The notes: generated by a model from the sequence alone, not told the origin. DNA of 64,000 nucleotides from CADEER01 sp965216585 (GCA_965216585.1 CBDCGC010000002.1:248001-312000); one strand, 5' to 3'; counted from the stretch's first letter, positions 46,693-55,016 are shown. Numbers and translations: made by a program.

Positions 46693-47106
46693 ATGTTTGA
46701 TTGGCATGAGTTGAACGCAGAAGTCATCGCGGAGTTTCGAGCCAACGACGGCAAGGTCGCCCGCTTTGGCGACCTGCCGGTGGCGATTCTCCACACCCTT
46801 GGTGCGAAGTCGGGATTGCGGCGAGAGATTCCCTTGATCGTCGTCCGCGAGGGTGAGCAAGTGTTGATCTTCGGCACCAAGGCGGGCTCGCCGACTCATC
46901 CGGCCTGGTACTACAATTTGAAGGCCCATCCGCGTATCGAGATCGAGCTCGGCGACGAGCGCTTCATCGCCGACGTCGTCGAGGTGCCGGAAGCCGAGTC
47001 GGAAGTGTTGATCGGCAAGTTGGTGAATACGATTCCGCGCTTCGCCGCGTACGTAGAGTCGGCGGCGCCGCGCCGGGTTCCCGTCTTTTCCATCGAGCGG
47101 GTTTGA
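46693..47106 (+). CDS. Ddn-family deazaflavin (F420)-dependent nitroreductase-like protein
   Basis: 137 aa from ATG 46693. Split-barrel protein with the family features IAEFRANDGKVARFGDLPVAILHTLGAKSG and PLIVVREGEQVLIFGTKAGSPTHPAWYYNLKAHPRIEIELGDE. These match the GxxTGxxR..PL and NPAWYxNLxANP signatures of Ddn/DUF385 proteins. Such enzymes use F420H2 to reduce quinones or other substrates. This hints that the host makes F420, although no F420 genes are in the window. The SDR follows 30 bp later. Confidence 0.82.
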   Translation: MFDWHELNAEVIAEFRANDGKVARFGDLPVAILHTLGAKSGLRREIPLIVVREGEQVLIFGTKAGSPTHPAWYYNLKAHPRIEIELGDERFIADVVEVPEAESEVLIGKLVNTIPRFAAYVESAAPRRVPVFSIERV

Positions 47107-47136
47107 CGCCTGCTCCTGCAAGTGGGGGAGCGATCA

Positions 47137-47952
47137 TTGGATATCCGAGGTGCAGTCGCGATCGTCACCGGAGCTTCGAGCGGCATTGGCGCTGCTACGG
47201 CAGTGGAGCTGGCGCGCCGCGGCGCGATCGTCGTCGCCGCTGCCCGCCGCCGCGACAAGCTCGAGCAGACGGTTGAGCGGTGCCGCGCCCACGTTGCCGC
47301 CTGTATCGCGGTGACGGCCGACGTCGCCGATCGCCAAGCGTGTGACGAGCTCGTCGCCGCCGCCGAACGCGACTTCGAGCATTTGGATATCGTCGTCAAC
47401 AACGCCGGTGTCAGCTTGCGCCGGCATGCCGCCGAGACGACGGTCGAGGAGATCGAGCGCGTGCTGCAGATCAATTTCTTCGGCGCCGTCTATACGACGA
47501 TGGCGGCATTGCCGCGAATGCTCGCCCGCCGCCGTGGTTCGATCGTCAACGTCACCTCGGTCGCCGGCTATCTGCCAAACCCGCGCGAGGCGGCTTACGG
47601 CGCTTCGAAAGCTGCGCTGTCGTTATGGACGCACGGGCTCGCGGTCGATCTCGACGGCAGCGGCGTGCACGCCGGCGTGCTGTCTCCCGGTCCGATCGAT
47701 ACGGAAATCTGGGAGAAAGACGAGGAAGATGCTGCTTACGATGGCAAGCTCTATCCGCCCGAAGTCGTTGCCGGCGGAATAGCCGCGATGATCGAATACG
47801 AAACCGTGCACGCGACGGTGCCACGCCACTACGGTCTCGTCGGCGCCATCTATCCGCTCGCCGGAGGCCTGATGCGCAAGGGGTTGATCGCCCATCAACA
47901 GCGAGCCGAGCGGGCCGGGCGGGCGAAAAAGCGACCGCCTCGCGTGGGTTGA
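47137..47952 (+). CDS. SDR family oxidoreductase
   Basis: 271 aa taking TTG 47137 as start, because GGGGGAG lies six bases upstream; GTG 47122 in the same frame has no such site. TGASSGIG near residues 10-17, NNAG in VVNNAGVSLRR, and YGASK with a preceding SVAGYLP serine segment give a complete SDR triad. The C-terminal 25 residues are basic (RAERAGRAKKRPPRVG). Substrate unknown. Co-directional with the Ddn-like gene. Confidence 0.85.
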   Translation: MDIRGAVAIVTGASSGIGAATAVELARRGAIVVAAARRRDKLEQTVERCRAHVAACIAVTADVADRQACDELVAAAERDFEHLDIVVNNAGVSLRRHAAETTVEEIERVLQINFFGAVYTTMAALPRMLARRRGSIVNVTSVAGYLPNPREAAYGASKAALSLWTHGLAVDLDGSGVHAGVLSPGPIDTEIWEKDEEDAAYDGKLYPPEVVAGGIAAMIEYETVHATVPRHYGLVGAIYPLAGGLMRKGLIAHQQRAERAGRAKKRPPRVG

Positions 47953-48010
47953 TTGATCGACCTCTCGTTTGAGATCAGGCCGCGCCCGGTTGGCCCGGCC
48001 CTTGACACTT

Positions 48011-48046
48011 CCGCCATATGGCGTCACCATAGATGCCATATGGCGG
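48011..48046. promoter_or_regulatory. Inverted-repeat operator of the toxin-antitoxin pair
   Basis: Perfect 12-bp arms CCGCCATATGGC (48011-48022) and GCCATATGGCGG (48035-48046) with a 12-bp spacer. Each arm itself contains the 10-bp palindrome GCCATATGGC, so two dimer sites lie 22 bp apart, about two helical turns. TTGACA at 48002-48007 gives a likely -35. The right arm contains the antitoxin ATG (48040), so binding would cover promoter and start. Confidence 0.8.
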
Positions 48047-48489
48047 AACTACTGGAAGGCTCCGAGGCGAGCGAAGGGGGGCATCACTACGCCGCGCTGC
48101 TCGGCCTGCGGACCTTCGACTCAGCCGGTCTGAAGGAGCGGGTCGAGGCGGGGTTTTCCTTTCAGTCCCTGGAGCGCTTCCGCGCCAAGATCGATCTGCC
48201 GTTGGCCGACGTCGCCGACCTGCTGCAGATTCGCATGCGCACGCTCAGCCGGCGCCGGGAAGAAGGAAGGTTGCGTCCGGACGAGTCGGATCGCTTGCTG
48301 CGGGTTTCGCGTCTCGTCGGTCTGGCGCTGGAGCTCTTCGACGGCGACCTGGATGCGACACGCCGTTGGTTGACGTCGCGGCAGGAAGGCTTGGGAGGCG
48401 CGACGCCTTTCGAATACGCCCGCACGGACATCGGCGCGCGCGAGGTCGAGAACCTGATTGGCCGTTTGGAGTACGGCATCCCTTCGTGA
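48040..48489 (+). CDS. Xre/MbcA/ParS-type antitoxin (DUF2384)
   Basis: 149 aa. An N-terminal HTH-like region (about 45-82: FRAKIDLPLADVADLLQIRMRTLSRRREEGRL) and a C-terminal DUF2384 domain (about 85-149) with RVSRLVGLALELFDGDLDATRRWLTSR and a YARTDIGAREVENLIGRLEYGI end. This C-terminus normally plugs the active site of the RES toxin. No Shine-Dalgarno is visible before ATG 48040 and a plausible promoter lies just upstream, so the mRNA may be leaderless. The gene precedes a RES-domain gene by 38 bp. Confidence 0.9.
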   Translation: MAELLEGSEASEGGHHYAALLGLRTFDSAGLKERVEAGFSFQSLERFRAKIDLPLADVADLLQIRMRTLSRRREEGRLRPDESDRLLRVSRLVGLALELFDGDLDATRRWLTSRQEGLGGATPFEYARTDIGAREVENLIGRLEYGIPS

Positions 48490-48527
48490 TCCGAGCACCG
48501 GCTCGGCAGCGAAGATGAGCGGCGGCG

Positions 48528-49019
48528 ATGCCGACGGCATGGCGGATCGTCAAGTCGCGGCACGACGAGCACGCTTTCGACGGCGAGGGCTCGCGTCGTT
48601 TCGGCGGTCGTTGGAACAGCACCGGCCACCGTACGGTCTACGCCGCGCAGAGTATTTCCCTGGCGGCGCTCGAGTTGTTGGTCCATCTCGGCGACCGGCA
48701 GGCGCTCAACGGCTACTCGGTACACGCCATCCACTTTGCCGACCGGCACGTCGCGACGGTCAGACCGGACAGTCTTCCCGACGACTGGCGCAAATACCCG
48801 GCGCCACATGCGCTGCATCTCGTCGGCAACGCGTGGCTGGCCGGCCGCACCACGGCCGTCCTCGCCGTGCCGAGCGCCGTCATCCCGCTCGAGCTCAACT
48901 ACCTGGTGAACCCCGAACACCCCGACTTTGCCTCACTCACCACCGAGGGGCCGCTCGACTTCACCTTCGATACCCGACTGACCCGCGTACGCCGTCCCCC
49001 CCGCCACCCCCGTTCGTAG
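48528..49019 (+). CDS. RES-domain toxin (NAD+-targeting)
   Basis: 163 aa. Characterised RES toxins of this type (MbcT, ParT and others) degrade NAD+ or ADP-ribosylate targets. Key residues are readable: the GRWN motif at 27-30 (Arg28), Tyr38, the Glu of AALELLVHL (E49) and the Ser of VPSAVIP (S116), giving the R-E-S set. The family's late LNYLVNPEHPDF segment is also present. The proline/arginine tail (VRRPPRHPRS) is short. The intact active site suggests a functional toxin, held in check by the upstream DUF2384 antitoxin. Confidence 0.9.
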   Translation: MPTAWRIVKSRHDEHAFDGEGSRRFGGRWNSTGHRTVYAAQSISLAALELLVHLGDRQALNGYSVHAIHFADRHVATVRPDSLPDDWRKYPAPHALHLVGNAWLAGRTTAVLAVPSAVIPLELNYLVNPEHPDFASLTTEGPLDFTFDTRLTRVRRPPRHPRS

Positions 49020-49241
49020 TCCCCCCACCAGGCAGAGTCCCCCAGGGGAGGGCGTGGCGCCGGCGAGCCGCTGGACCTCACGCCTCACGTCTTCACGCCC
49101 TCACGTCACCCAGGGCGAGCCACCGGATCTCACGCCTCAGTCGCAGTCGCTTGCCGACAGGCCCAGCGAGCTTGACTGCGGCGCGGCAAAGCGACGAAGT
49201 AGGGGGGCGACATGGTGTCGTCAAGGAAAGTGAGGAGAAAG

Positions 49242-49790
49242 ATGAGCGACGTTGACTACGGACCCTTGGCTGGATTGATCGGTACCTGGAAGGGCGACAA
49301 GGGAATGGACATTTCGCCGGAGCCGGACGGCCAGAGCGACAGTCCGTACTTCGAGACCATCGTTTACGAAGCCGGGGGCGACGTCACCAACGCCGAAGCC
49401 CAGACGCTTGCCATCGTGCCGTATCATCAGGTCGTCAGTCGGCACTCCAACGGTGAGGTCTTTCACGACGAACGCGGCTACTGGCTGTGGGACTCAGCGT
49501 CGCAGGTCGTGATGCATTCCCTGGTCATCCCGCGCGCCGTCGCCGTGCTCGCCGGTGGCGTGTACGGCGGTTCGACCGACCCGATCGAGCTCGACGTCGC
49601 CGCCGAGCTCGGCAGCGCCGATTGGGGAATCCTGCAGTCGCCGTTCATGCGCGACAACGCCAGGACGACGGCGTTCCGCCATCACGTCGAGCTCGCCGGC
49701 GACGCGCTGCGCTACAGCGAAACGACCGTGCTGGAAATCTACGGCAAGACCTTCGAGCACACCGACGCCAACGCGCTGGTGCGGGCTTGA
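49242..49790 (+). CDS. Nitrobindin-like FABP-family beta-barrel protein (DUF1794)
   Basis: 182 aa from ATG 49242, preceded by GAGGAGAAAG; GTG/ATG codons further upstream give no better site. Family marks: YGPLAGLIGTWKGDKG near the N-terminus (GxWxGxG motif), YFETIVYEAGGDVTNAEAQTLAI, and EVFHDERGYWLWDSASQVVMHSLVIPRAVAVLAGG. Related THAP4/nitrobindin domains bind haem and isomerise peroxynitrite. Whether this one keeps the haem-ligating His is unclear from sequence alone. Confidence 0.78.
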   Translation: MSDVDYGPLAGLIGTWKGDKGMDISPEPDGQSDSPYFETIVYEAGGDVTNAEAQTLAIVPYHQVVSRHSNGEVFHDERGYWLWDSASQVVMHSLVIPRAVAVLAGGVYGGSTDPIELDVAAELGSADWGILQSPFMRDNARTTAFRHHVELAGDALRYSETTVLEIYGKTFEHTDANALVRA

Positions 49791-49794
49791 GGCC

Positions 49795-50832
49795 TTACGA
49801 GACCTCGCGAGCGCTTGCCAGATTGGCATCGATCCAGTCGTCGACGCGACACCATTGCTCGAACAACCAACGCTGCCGGGCTTGGCGCCGCGCCGGCAGG
49901 TCGCTGTGCTGGGCGCGCCAGAAGTGGATGCGAACGTTCCTGCCGGTCAGCGTGCCGTTGACGAGATCGGTCATGCGCTCGATGTTCTCGAAGCCGGTGT
50001 GGGCGCAGAACACGATGTCGAGGTCGTCGTCCGCGTCGAGCAGAGCCAGCGGCCCGCCCAGGTGCGGTGGTAGAACGTGTCGCATGTGCGCCGCCAGTCT
50101 GGTCAGCTCGCCGTCGCCGTAGGTAGCGACCCGGGCCCGCGCCCGCGCCACCTTGGCTGGGCTGAAGCGCGTTCCTTCCGGGTAAATGAGGACGCCTTCG
50201 TCGGCGTCGAGAGACCTGGCGAGGTCGACGATGCGCTCGATTTCGGCGTCCGCCTGAGCGGCGCCGCGACGGATGAATCGATTGGCCAGGCGATGGCCGA
50301 CGATGTCGAGGCAGGGATCCCAGAGCAGCTCTCGCTTGAAGACGTAGCGCAGGCGGATGGAGTGAGCGTTGGAAACGAAGATCGCCGGCAACAAGGTGTC
50401 CACGGTGCTGACGTGGCGCGGCATGAGAACGAAGTTGCCCCGTTGCAGGGCATCGTCGCCGCTGACCTGAACCCGCATCGCGAAGGCGCGCCGCAGGCAG
50501 CGAAAGAGCGTTGCCGCCCACCAGCACTGCAGGCGAAAGTTCCGCCTTCGATACGCTTTGTCGGTGTCGCTCGGCAGTAGCCTATGGTGTAGCCATATGC
50601 CGGCGGCGGCGGCGATGCCGATTCCCTCGCAGGCGATGTAGGAACCGATGGCGGCGTAGGCGCGTGTCCATGCACCGTTCGAGCGGCGCAGCAGATCGGC
50701 GAGCAGCGTCAGCGGCAGGACGACCGGGGTGACGACGACGAGCAGGAGTGCGGCGCTGAGATAGAGCGGAACCGTAATGCTGCGCCGCGCCAGCGTGTGA
50801 AGTCCGGGCGTCGTCCTATTTGCCAAGCTCAT
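49795..50832 (-). CDS. PlsC-type 1-acyl-glycerol-3-phosphate acyltransferase-like protein
   Basis: 345 aa. An N-terminal TM region (about 18-45) and a second hydrophobic segment (65-80) precede an acyltransferase domain. The HX4D motif is in MPRHVSTVDTLLP and the acceptor/phosphate motif in YPEGTRFS. FIRRGAA fits motif III. Acts on lysophosphatidic acid or a similar acceptor at the inner membrane. Its start overlaps the upstream enoyl-CoA hydratase gene by 17 bp, so they are co-transcribed. Confidence 0.85.
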   Translation of the reverse strand: MSLANRTTPGLHTLARRSITVPLYLSAALLLVVVTPVVLPLTLLADLLRRSNGAWTRAYAAIGSYIACEGIGIAAAAGIWLHHRLLPSDTDKAYRRRNFRLQCWWAATLFRCLRRAFAMRVQVSGDDALQRGNFVLMPRHVSTVDTLLPAIFVSNAHSIRLRYVFKRELLWDPCLDIVGHRLANRFIRRGAAQADAEIERIVDLARSLDADEGVLIYPEGTRFSPAKVARARARVATYGDGELTRLAAHMRHVLPPHLGGPLALLDADDDLDIVFCAHTGFENIERMTDLVNGTLTGRNVRIHFWRAQHSDLPARRQARQRWLFEQWCRVDDWIDANLASAREVS

Positions 50833-51604
50833 CTCGTTGCCGCCTGCTGCGGCGTGTCAGAGAATCCCTGCGATCGCCGGCGGCAGCCCTGGTCAAGCGC
50901 CTGGCCGACTCGAGAGCGACGGCGGCTTCGTGTTGCATCGCCGCGGCGAAGGTCATCTGGTAGCCGTCGTTGATCAGCTTCTTGTACGCCGGCAGCGCGC
51001 TCGGGTCGGCGGAGAGCATGTCGGCGGCTAGTTCCTCAGCCGCTGCCAATAGCTCTTCGGGCGCGACGATGCGGTTGACTAGGCCCCAGGCGAGAGCACG
51101 CTCGGCGTCGATGAAGTTTCCGGTGAACGCCATCTCGCGGGCTCGGTTGATGCCGATGAGACGCGGCAGCCGCTGGCTCAGTCCCCAGCCGGGCAGAATG
51201 CCGACGCGGACGTGGGTGTCGGCGAAGCTGGCGGTCGTCGAAGCGACGACGACATCGCAGGCGAGAACGAGCTCGAAGCCGGCAGTGACGGCCGGGCCGT
51301 TGACTGCGGCGATGATCGGACCGGGAAAGTTGGCGATCGCCGGCAGCAGTTCAGCGCTGATGTCGGCACCGGCCTCGGCAGCGCTGTTCCCGGTCGCGCC
51401 GGAGGCCAACTCGGAGAGGTCGAACCCGGCGCAAAAGGCGGTACCGTTGCCGCTGAGGATGACGACGCGGGCATCGTCGCGCAGCTCGCGAAAGGCGCTG
51501 GCCAGCGCTCGGCGAAGCTCCGCGTTGAGCGCGTTGCGGGCTTCCGGTCGGTTCAGCGTCAAGCGAGCGACGCCGTTGGCGAGCTCGCGCAGCAGGACCA
51601 TCAT
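50816..51604 (-). CDS. Enoyl-CoA hydratase/isomerase family protein
   Basis: 262 aa, crotonase fold. Visible: GVARLTLNRPEARNALN, the CoA-binding FCAGFDLSELA oxyanion segment and AAVNGPAVTAGFELVLACDVVVAS. In canonical hydratases two glutamates act; the position of the second (usually ..PE..LG) here reads ADTHVRVGILPGWG, with His or Thr instead. Activity may therefore differ from hydration, for example isomerase, hydrolase or decarboxylase. The basic C-terminus is extended. Operon with the downstream acyltransferase and the upstream small membrane protein. Confidence 0.85.
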   Translation of the reverse strand: MMVLLRELANGVARLTLNRPEARNALNAELRRALASAFRELRDDARVVILSGNGTAFCAGFDLSELASGATGNSAAEAGADISAELLPAIANFPGPIIAAVNGPAVTAGFELVLACDVVVASTTASFADTHVRVGILPGWGLSQRLPRLIGINRAREMAFTGNFIDAERALAWGLVNRIVAPEELLAAAEELAADMLSADPSALPAYKKLINDGYQMTFAAAMQHEAAVALESARRLTRAAAGDRRDSLTRRSRRQRDELGK

Positions 51605-51635
51605 ACAGTCCTCCGGCCCGCGTCGCGACGGGCCG

Positions 51636-51839
51636 CTACTCCTGCATTCTGCTGATGATCTCTTCGTGGCGACCCTGGCGCTCGAGCTCGTCGTTCTTGC
51701 GAGCTTCGCGCAGGGCGAGGTAGGTGAAGTAGAAGAGCAACACCATCAGCCCGACGATCGGAATGTTGTCGGGCAGCGTCAGGATGTAGAGAAAGTGGGC
51801 TAGCGGCGTATTGGGTCCGGCAGCGGCGAGTACGAACAC
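51636..51839 (-). CDS. Small single-pass membrane protein, unknown
   Basis: 67 aa, GTG start at 51839 with TGGAGGTAAGG about eight bases upstream. The central hydrophobic helix NIPIVGLMVLLFYFTYLAL is followed by a charged cytoplasmic tail EARKNDELERQGRHEE. No family assigned. Immediately upstream (31 bp) of the enoyl-CoA hydratase gene on the same strand. The convincing ribosome-binding site argues that it is real. Confidence 0.65.
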   Translation of the reverse strand: MFVLAAAGPNTPLAHFLYILTLPDNIPIVGLMVLLFYFTYLALREARKNDELERQGRHEEIISRMQE

Positions 51840-51906
51840 GGCACCTTACCTCCAAAATCCCGGCTACCAGCGGTCCCGATGATTGTCAATTGGCCTCAAC
51901 GGGCCT

Positions 51907-52284
51907 CTAACCGGCGGCGCGGGCGATTTCATCGCGCAGGGCATCGGTCAGCAGGCCGTCGTTGGCGGTGCGTTGCCAGCGACGCCACCAGGGGATTTCG
52001 TCGTTCTTTCGGCGTTGAAACGCCTGGATCGCATTGATCAGAACCGGATCGATCTCGCCGTTGATCTCGCCCATGTATTGCTTGAGAGCGGTGAGATGGG
52101 TCTGCACTTCTTTGACGATGGCGGGGTCGATCTCTTGTTCGAGAGCCGGCGTGTCGTAGTCCTGGATCGAAGCCTCGATGTCCGCCGCGACGGCGCGGGC
52201 GCGCGCCTCGACGTCGGGTCCCGAGCAACCGAAGCCGGCACAGAACAACACGGTCGCCGCCAGCGCTTTGGTACGTTTCGCCAT
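51907..52284 (-). CDS. Small lipoprotein with a peptidoglycan-binding-like C-terminal motif
   Basis: 125 aa from ATG 52284. Signal peptide with lipobox FGC (Cys about 20) after MAKRTKALAATVLFCAGFG. The helical mature part ends in VLINAIQAFQRRKND...NDGLLTDALRDEI, reminiscent of PG_binding_1 repeats (AV..FQ...GL..DG..G..T...L). The family link is tentative. 31 bp downstream of hisG on the same strand. Confidence 0.6.
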   Translation of the reverse strand: MAKRTKALAATVLFCAGFGCSGPDVEARARAVAADIEASIQDYDTPALEQEIDPAIVKEVQTHLTALKQYMGEINGEIDPVLINAIQAFQRRKNDEIPWWRRWQRTANDGLLTDALRDEIARAAG

Positions 52285-52315
52285 GGCCCCTGCTTGCCGC
52301 ATCCAGCGGCTGAAT

Positions 52316-53188
52316 TCAAATGACTTTGTTGAGCGGATACTCGATGATCCCCTCGGCACCGGCCTGGCGCAGCTCGGGGATCAGGTCGCGCACGACCTGC
52401 TCGGAAACGACGCTCTCGACGGCGAACCAACCGCTGCCGTAGAGCGGCGACACCGTTGGCGCCGTAATGCTGGGAATTTTCTCGACGATGGCATCGAGGG
52501 CGTCTTTGGGAACGTTCATCTTCAGTCCGACCTTCGCCTCGGCCTGCATGGCGCCGTTGAGCATGAGGGAAATCTGCTCGATTTTTGCCCGCTTCCAGGG
52601 GTCACCCCATGCCTCTTTGCTGGCGATGAGCTGCGGGTTCGACTCACAGATTTCGTGGATGATCTTGAGACCGTGGGCGCGAATGGTGCTGCCCGTTTCG
52701 GTCACCTCGACGATCGCATCGACCAGGCCCTGGGCGACTTTCGCCTCGGTGGCACCCCAGGAGAACTCCACCTGCACGTCGATGCCGCGTTCGGCAAAGT
52801 AGCGCCTGGTCAGCCCGACCATTTCCGTCGCCACCCGCTTGCCGGCGAGTTGCTCGATCTCGGTGATCGACGAAGTGCCGTCGACGACGATCACCCAACG
52901 CGTCGGTCGCATGCTCGCCTTCGAGTAGACGAAGTCGGCGACGATCTCCACGTCGGATTCGTTTTCGAGGGTCCAATCCTTGCCGGTGATGCCGGCATCG
53001 AGCGAGCCGCTCTCGACATAGCGCGACATTTCCTGCGGCCGCGCCAGAATGCAGCGCATTTGGTCGTCGTCGACGCCGGGGAAGTAGGAGCGTCCGCCAC
53101 CCTGGATCTTCCAACCCGAGCGGCGGAACAAGTCGAGCGTCGATTTTTCGAGACTGCCCTTGGGAATTCCGAACGTCAGTTGTTGCAT
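52316..53188 (-). CDS. hisG: ATP phosphoribosyltransferase (long form)
   Basis: 290 aa from ATG 53188; a 15-codon upstream extension has no similarity. First enzyme of histidine synthesis: ATP + PRPP to PR-ATP. N-terminal FGIPKGSLEKSTLDLFRRSGW; DAGITGKDW; PRPP-binding stretch GATEAKVAQGLVDAIVEVTETGSTIRAHGL. The C-terminal approximately 75 residues (LMLNGAMQAEAKVGLKMNVPKDALDAIVEKIPSITAPTVSPL) are the ACT-like regulatory domain of the long, feedback-inhibited HisG. It is not in a his operon; hisN is far to the left. Confidence 0.94.
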   Translation of the reverse strand: MQQLTFGIPKGSLEKSTLDLFRRSGWKIQGGGRSYFPGVDDDQMRCILARPQEMSRYVESGSLDAGITGKDWTLENESDVEIVADFVYSKASMRPTRWVIVVDGTSSITEIEQLAGKRVATEMVGLTRRYFAERGIDVQVEFSWGATEAKVAQGLVDAIVEVTETGSTIRAHGLKIIHEICESNPQLIASKEAWGDPWKRAKIEQISLMLNGAMQAEAKVGLKMNVPKDALDAIVEKIPSITAPTVSPLYGSGWFAVESVVSEQVVRDLIPELRQAGAEGIIEYPLNKVI

Positions 53189-53404
53189 GAAGGAAGGTCC
53201 TCGCGCTGATGGCCGCCGCAGCGGCCGGTACAAAGGCCGCCGCTACCACAGCAAAGTAGCGGGAGCAACGCAGTCGGCGGCGAAACCAGTGGGCGCTTCG
53301 CCGCAAGCGCCGCGCGGGTTGCTCCGCCGAGAGCGGCGAGATGTCCAGCGAGATGTCCTGGCGCCGGCGTTGCGTGCGCCCTGGCGCGGCTGTAGACAGC
53401 AGGA

Positions 53405-54424
53405 ATGCGGCTGGGGGAGATTGCGGCGGCTCTGGCTTGTGAGCTGCGCGGCGATGCGGACATCGAGATCGCTCGGCTGTGGCCGATCGAGAGTGCCGAG
53501 GCGGGAGATCTCTGTTTCGTCGCCAACCCCAACTACGTTCGCTATCTCGCGGACACGCAGGCCAGCGCGGTGATCGTCGCTACCGACATGGAGGAGCTCG
53601 AGGTGGCGACCTTGCGCGCCGAGGATCCCTACGTGGCTTTCGCGCAGGCGCTGGAGCTCTTTGATCAGGCGGCGCCGAGCGCCGCCGGCATTCATCCGAG
53701 CGCCGTCGTCGATCCCTCGGCTCGGCTCGGAGCGGAGGCGGCGATCGGACCGCACGTCGTCGTCCAGGCCGGAGCGACCATCGGCCGCCAGGCCCGTCTC
53801 GGTGCCGGCACGGTGATCGGCGCCGATGCCGCGATCGGCGACCGCTTCGTTTCGCACGCCAACGCCGTCGTGCGCGAGCGAGTGCGCATCGGTGACGACG
53901 TCACCTTGCACAGCGGCGCCGTCATCGGCTCGGACGGCTTTGGCTACGTACCGCTGCCGCAGGGCGAGCTGCGCAAGTTGCGCCAGATCGGCACCGTCGT
54001 CCTCGGCAACGGAGTCGAGGTGGGCGCCAACGCGACGATCGATCGGGCGACGATTGGCGAGACGCGCGTCGGCAACGGCGTCAAGATCGACAATCTGGTC
54101 CAGATCGGCCACGGCTGCCAGATCGGCGACAACACGGTGATCGCCGCGCAAAGCGGTCTGGCCGGCAGCACCCGTATTGGATCCTGGGTGCAGATGGGCG
54201 GTCAGACCGGCACGGCCGGACACATGAGCATCGGCGACGCCAGCCGCGTCGCCGGTCGCGCCGGCGTCACCGGCGACGTCGAGGCCGGTTCGGTGGTCGC
54301 CGGCTTCCCCGCCCAGCCGATCGCGCGCTGGCGCAGGACGGTCGCGATCCTCGCTCGTCTCGAAGATCTGTGGAAACGAGTGCGCCGGCTCGAGCGGCGC
54401 GGCCGGCGCGGCGGCGACGCTTGA
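53405..54424 (+). CDS. lpxD: UDP-3-O-acylglucosamine N-acyltransferase
   Basis: 339 aa. Third step of lipid A synthesis, adding the second 3-hydroxyacyl chain. The N-terminal uridine-binding domain (1-100) is followed by a left-handed beta-helix of hexapeptide repeats (about 100-310). The catalytic His is in NLVQIGHGCQIGDNTVIAAQ, and SDGFGYVP and GSWVQMGGQTGTAGH also fit LpxD. A basic C-terminal helix (WKRVRRLERRGRRGG) is appended. Upstream 53189-53404 is the divergent promoter region with hisG. Other lpx genes are not adjacent. Confidence 0.92.
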   Translation: MRLGEIAAALACELRGDADIEIARLWPIESAEAGDLCFVANPNYVRYLADTQASAVIVATDMEELEVATLRAEDPYVAFAQALELFDQAAPSAAGIHPSAVVDPSARLGAEAAIGPHVVVQAGATIGRQARLGAGTVIGADAAIGDRFVSHANAVVRERVRIGDDVTLHSGAVIGSDGFGYVPLPQGELRKLRQIGTVVLGNGVEVGANATIDRATIGETRVGNGVKIDNLVQIGHGCQIGDNTVIAAQSGLAGSTRIGSWVQMGGQTGTAGHMSIGDASRVAGRAGVTGDVEAGSVVAGFPAQPIARWRRTVAILARLEDLWKRVRRLERRGRRGGDA

Positions 54425-54476
54425 TTTCGCCCTGTCGCACGGGTAGCGTTCGAACACTGTTTGAAGGTGAGCGCGC

Positions 54477-55010
54477 ATGATCATTCGCGTGCGGGATATT
54501 GGAGAAAGCGCGGAGGAGGTCGAGCTCGAGCAACCGGTTTCGTTGATCAACGCAATCCTGGCCAACGGCCCGAGCGAAGACTACCGATGCGATCGAACGG
54601 TCCGGCTTAGCCTGTCGCACTACCGCGCGGGCGACGATCTCTTTTTCGAAGGTGCGATCCGTACCGGCATCGCCGGCCGCTGCGCACGCTGTTTGGAGGA
54701 TTACCGATTCGACATCGATGAGCCGTTTCGTTTCGTCGTGACGCCCCGCGACGGCGTGTCATCGCTGGGGCAGGACGAGGACGTCGAGGTGAGCGCGTAC
54801 CAGGGAGAGGAAGTCGATCTTGCACCGCTGGTTTGCGAACAGGTTCTCTTGAGCCTGCCGACGATGCCGCTTTGTGACGAGAATTGTAGTGGACTGTGCC
54901 CGAGTTGCGGTACCAACCTCAACCGAGCACGCTGTGCCTGTACGAAGGACGAAGGAGATCCGCGCCTGGCGATTTTTCGCACGTTGCGGGTCGATCAGGG
55001 TCAGGAGTGA
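54477..55010 (+). CDS. yceD: YceD/DUF177 family protein
   Basis: 177 aa. DUF177 proteins are usually encoded directly before rpmF, as here, and in plants and bacteria are linked to 23S rRNA or ribosome maturation. Visible are the CARCLEDYRFDIDEPFRFVV core and four cysteines in CDENCSGLCPSCGTNLN, a likely zinc site found in many members. The spacing to rpmF is 6 bp, so they are co-transcribed. Confidence 0.9.
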   Translation: MIIRVRDIGESAEEVELEQPVSLINAILANGPSEDYRCDRTVRLSLSHYRAGDDLFFEGAIRTGIAGRCARCLEDYRFDIDEPFRFVVTPRDGVSSLGQDEDVEVSAYQGEEVDLAPLVCEQVLLSLPTMPLCDENCSGLCPSCGTNLNRARCACTKDEGDPRLAIFRTLRVDQGQE

Positions 55011-55016
55011 AAGAGA

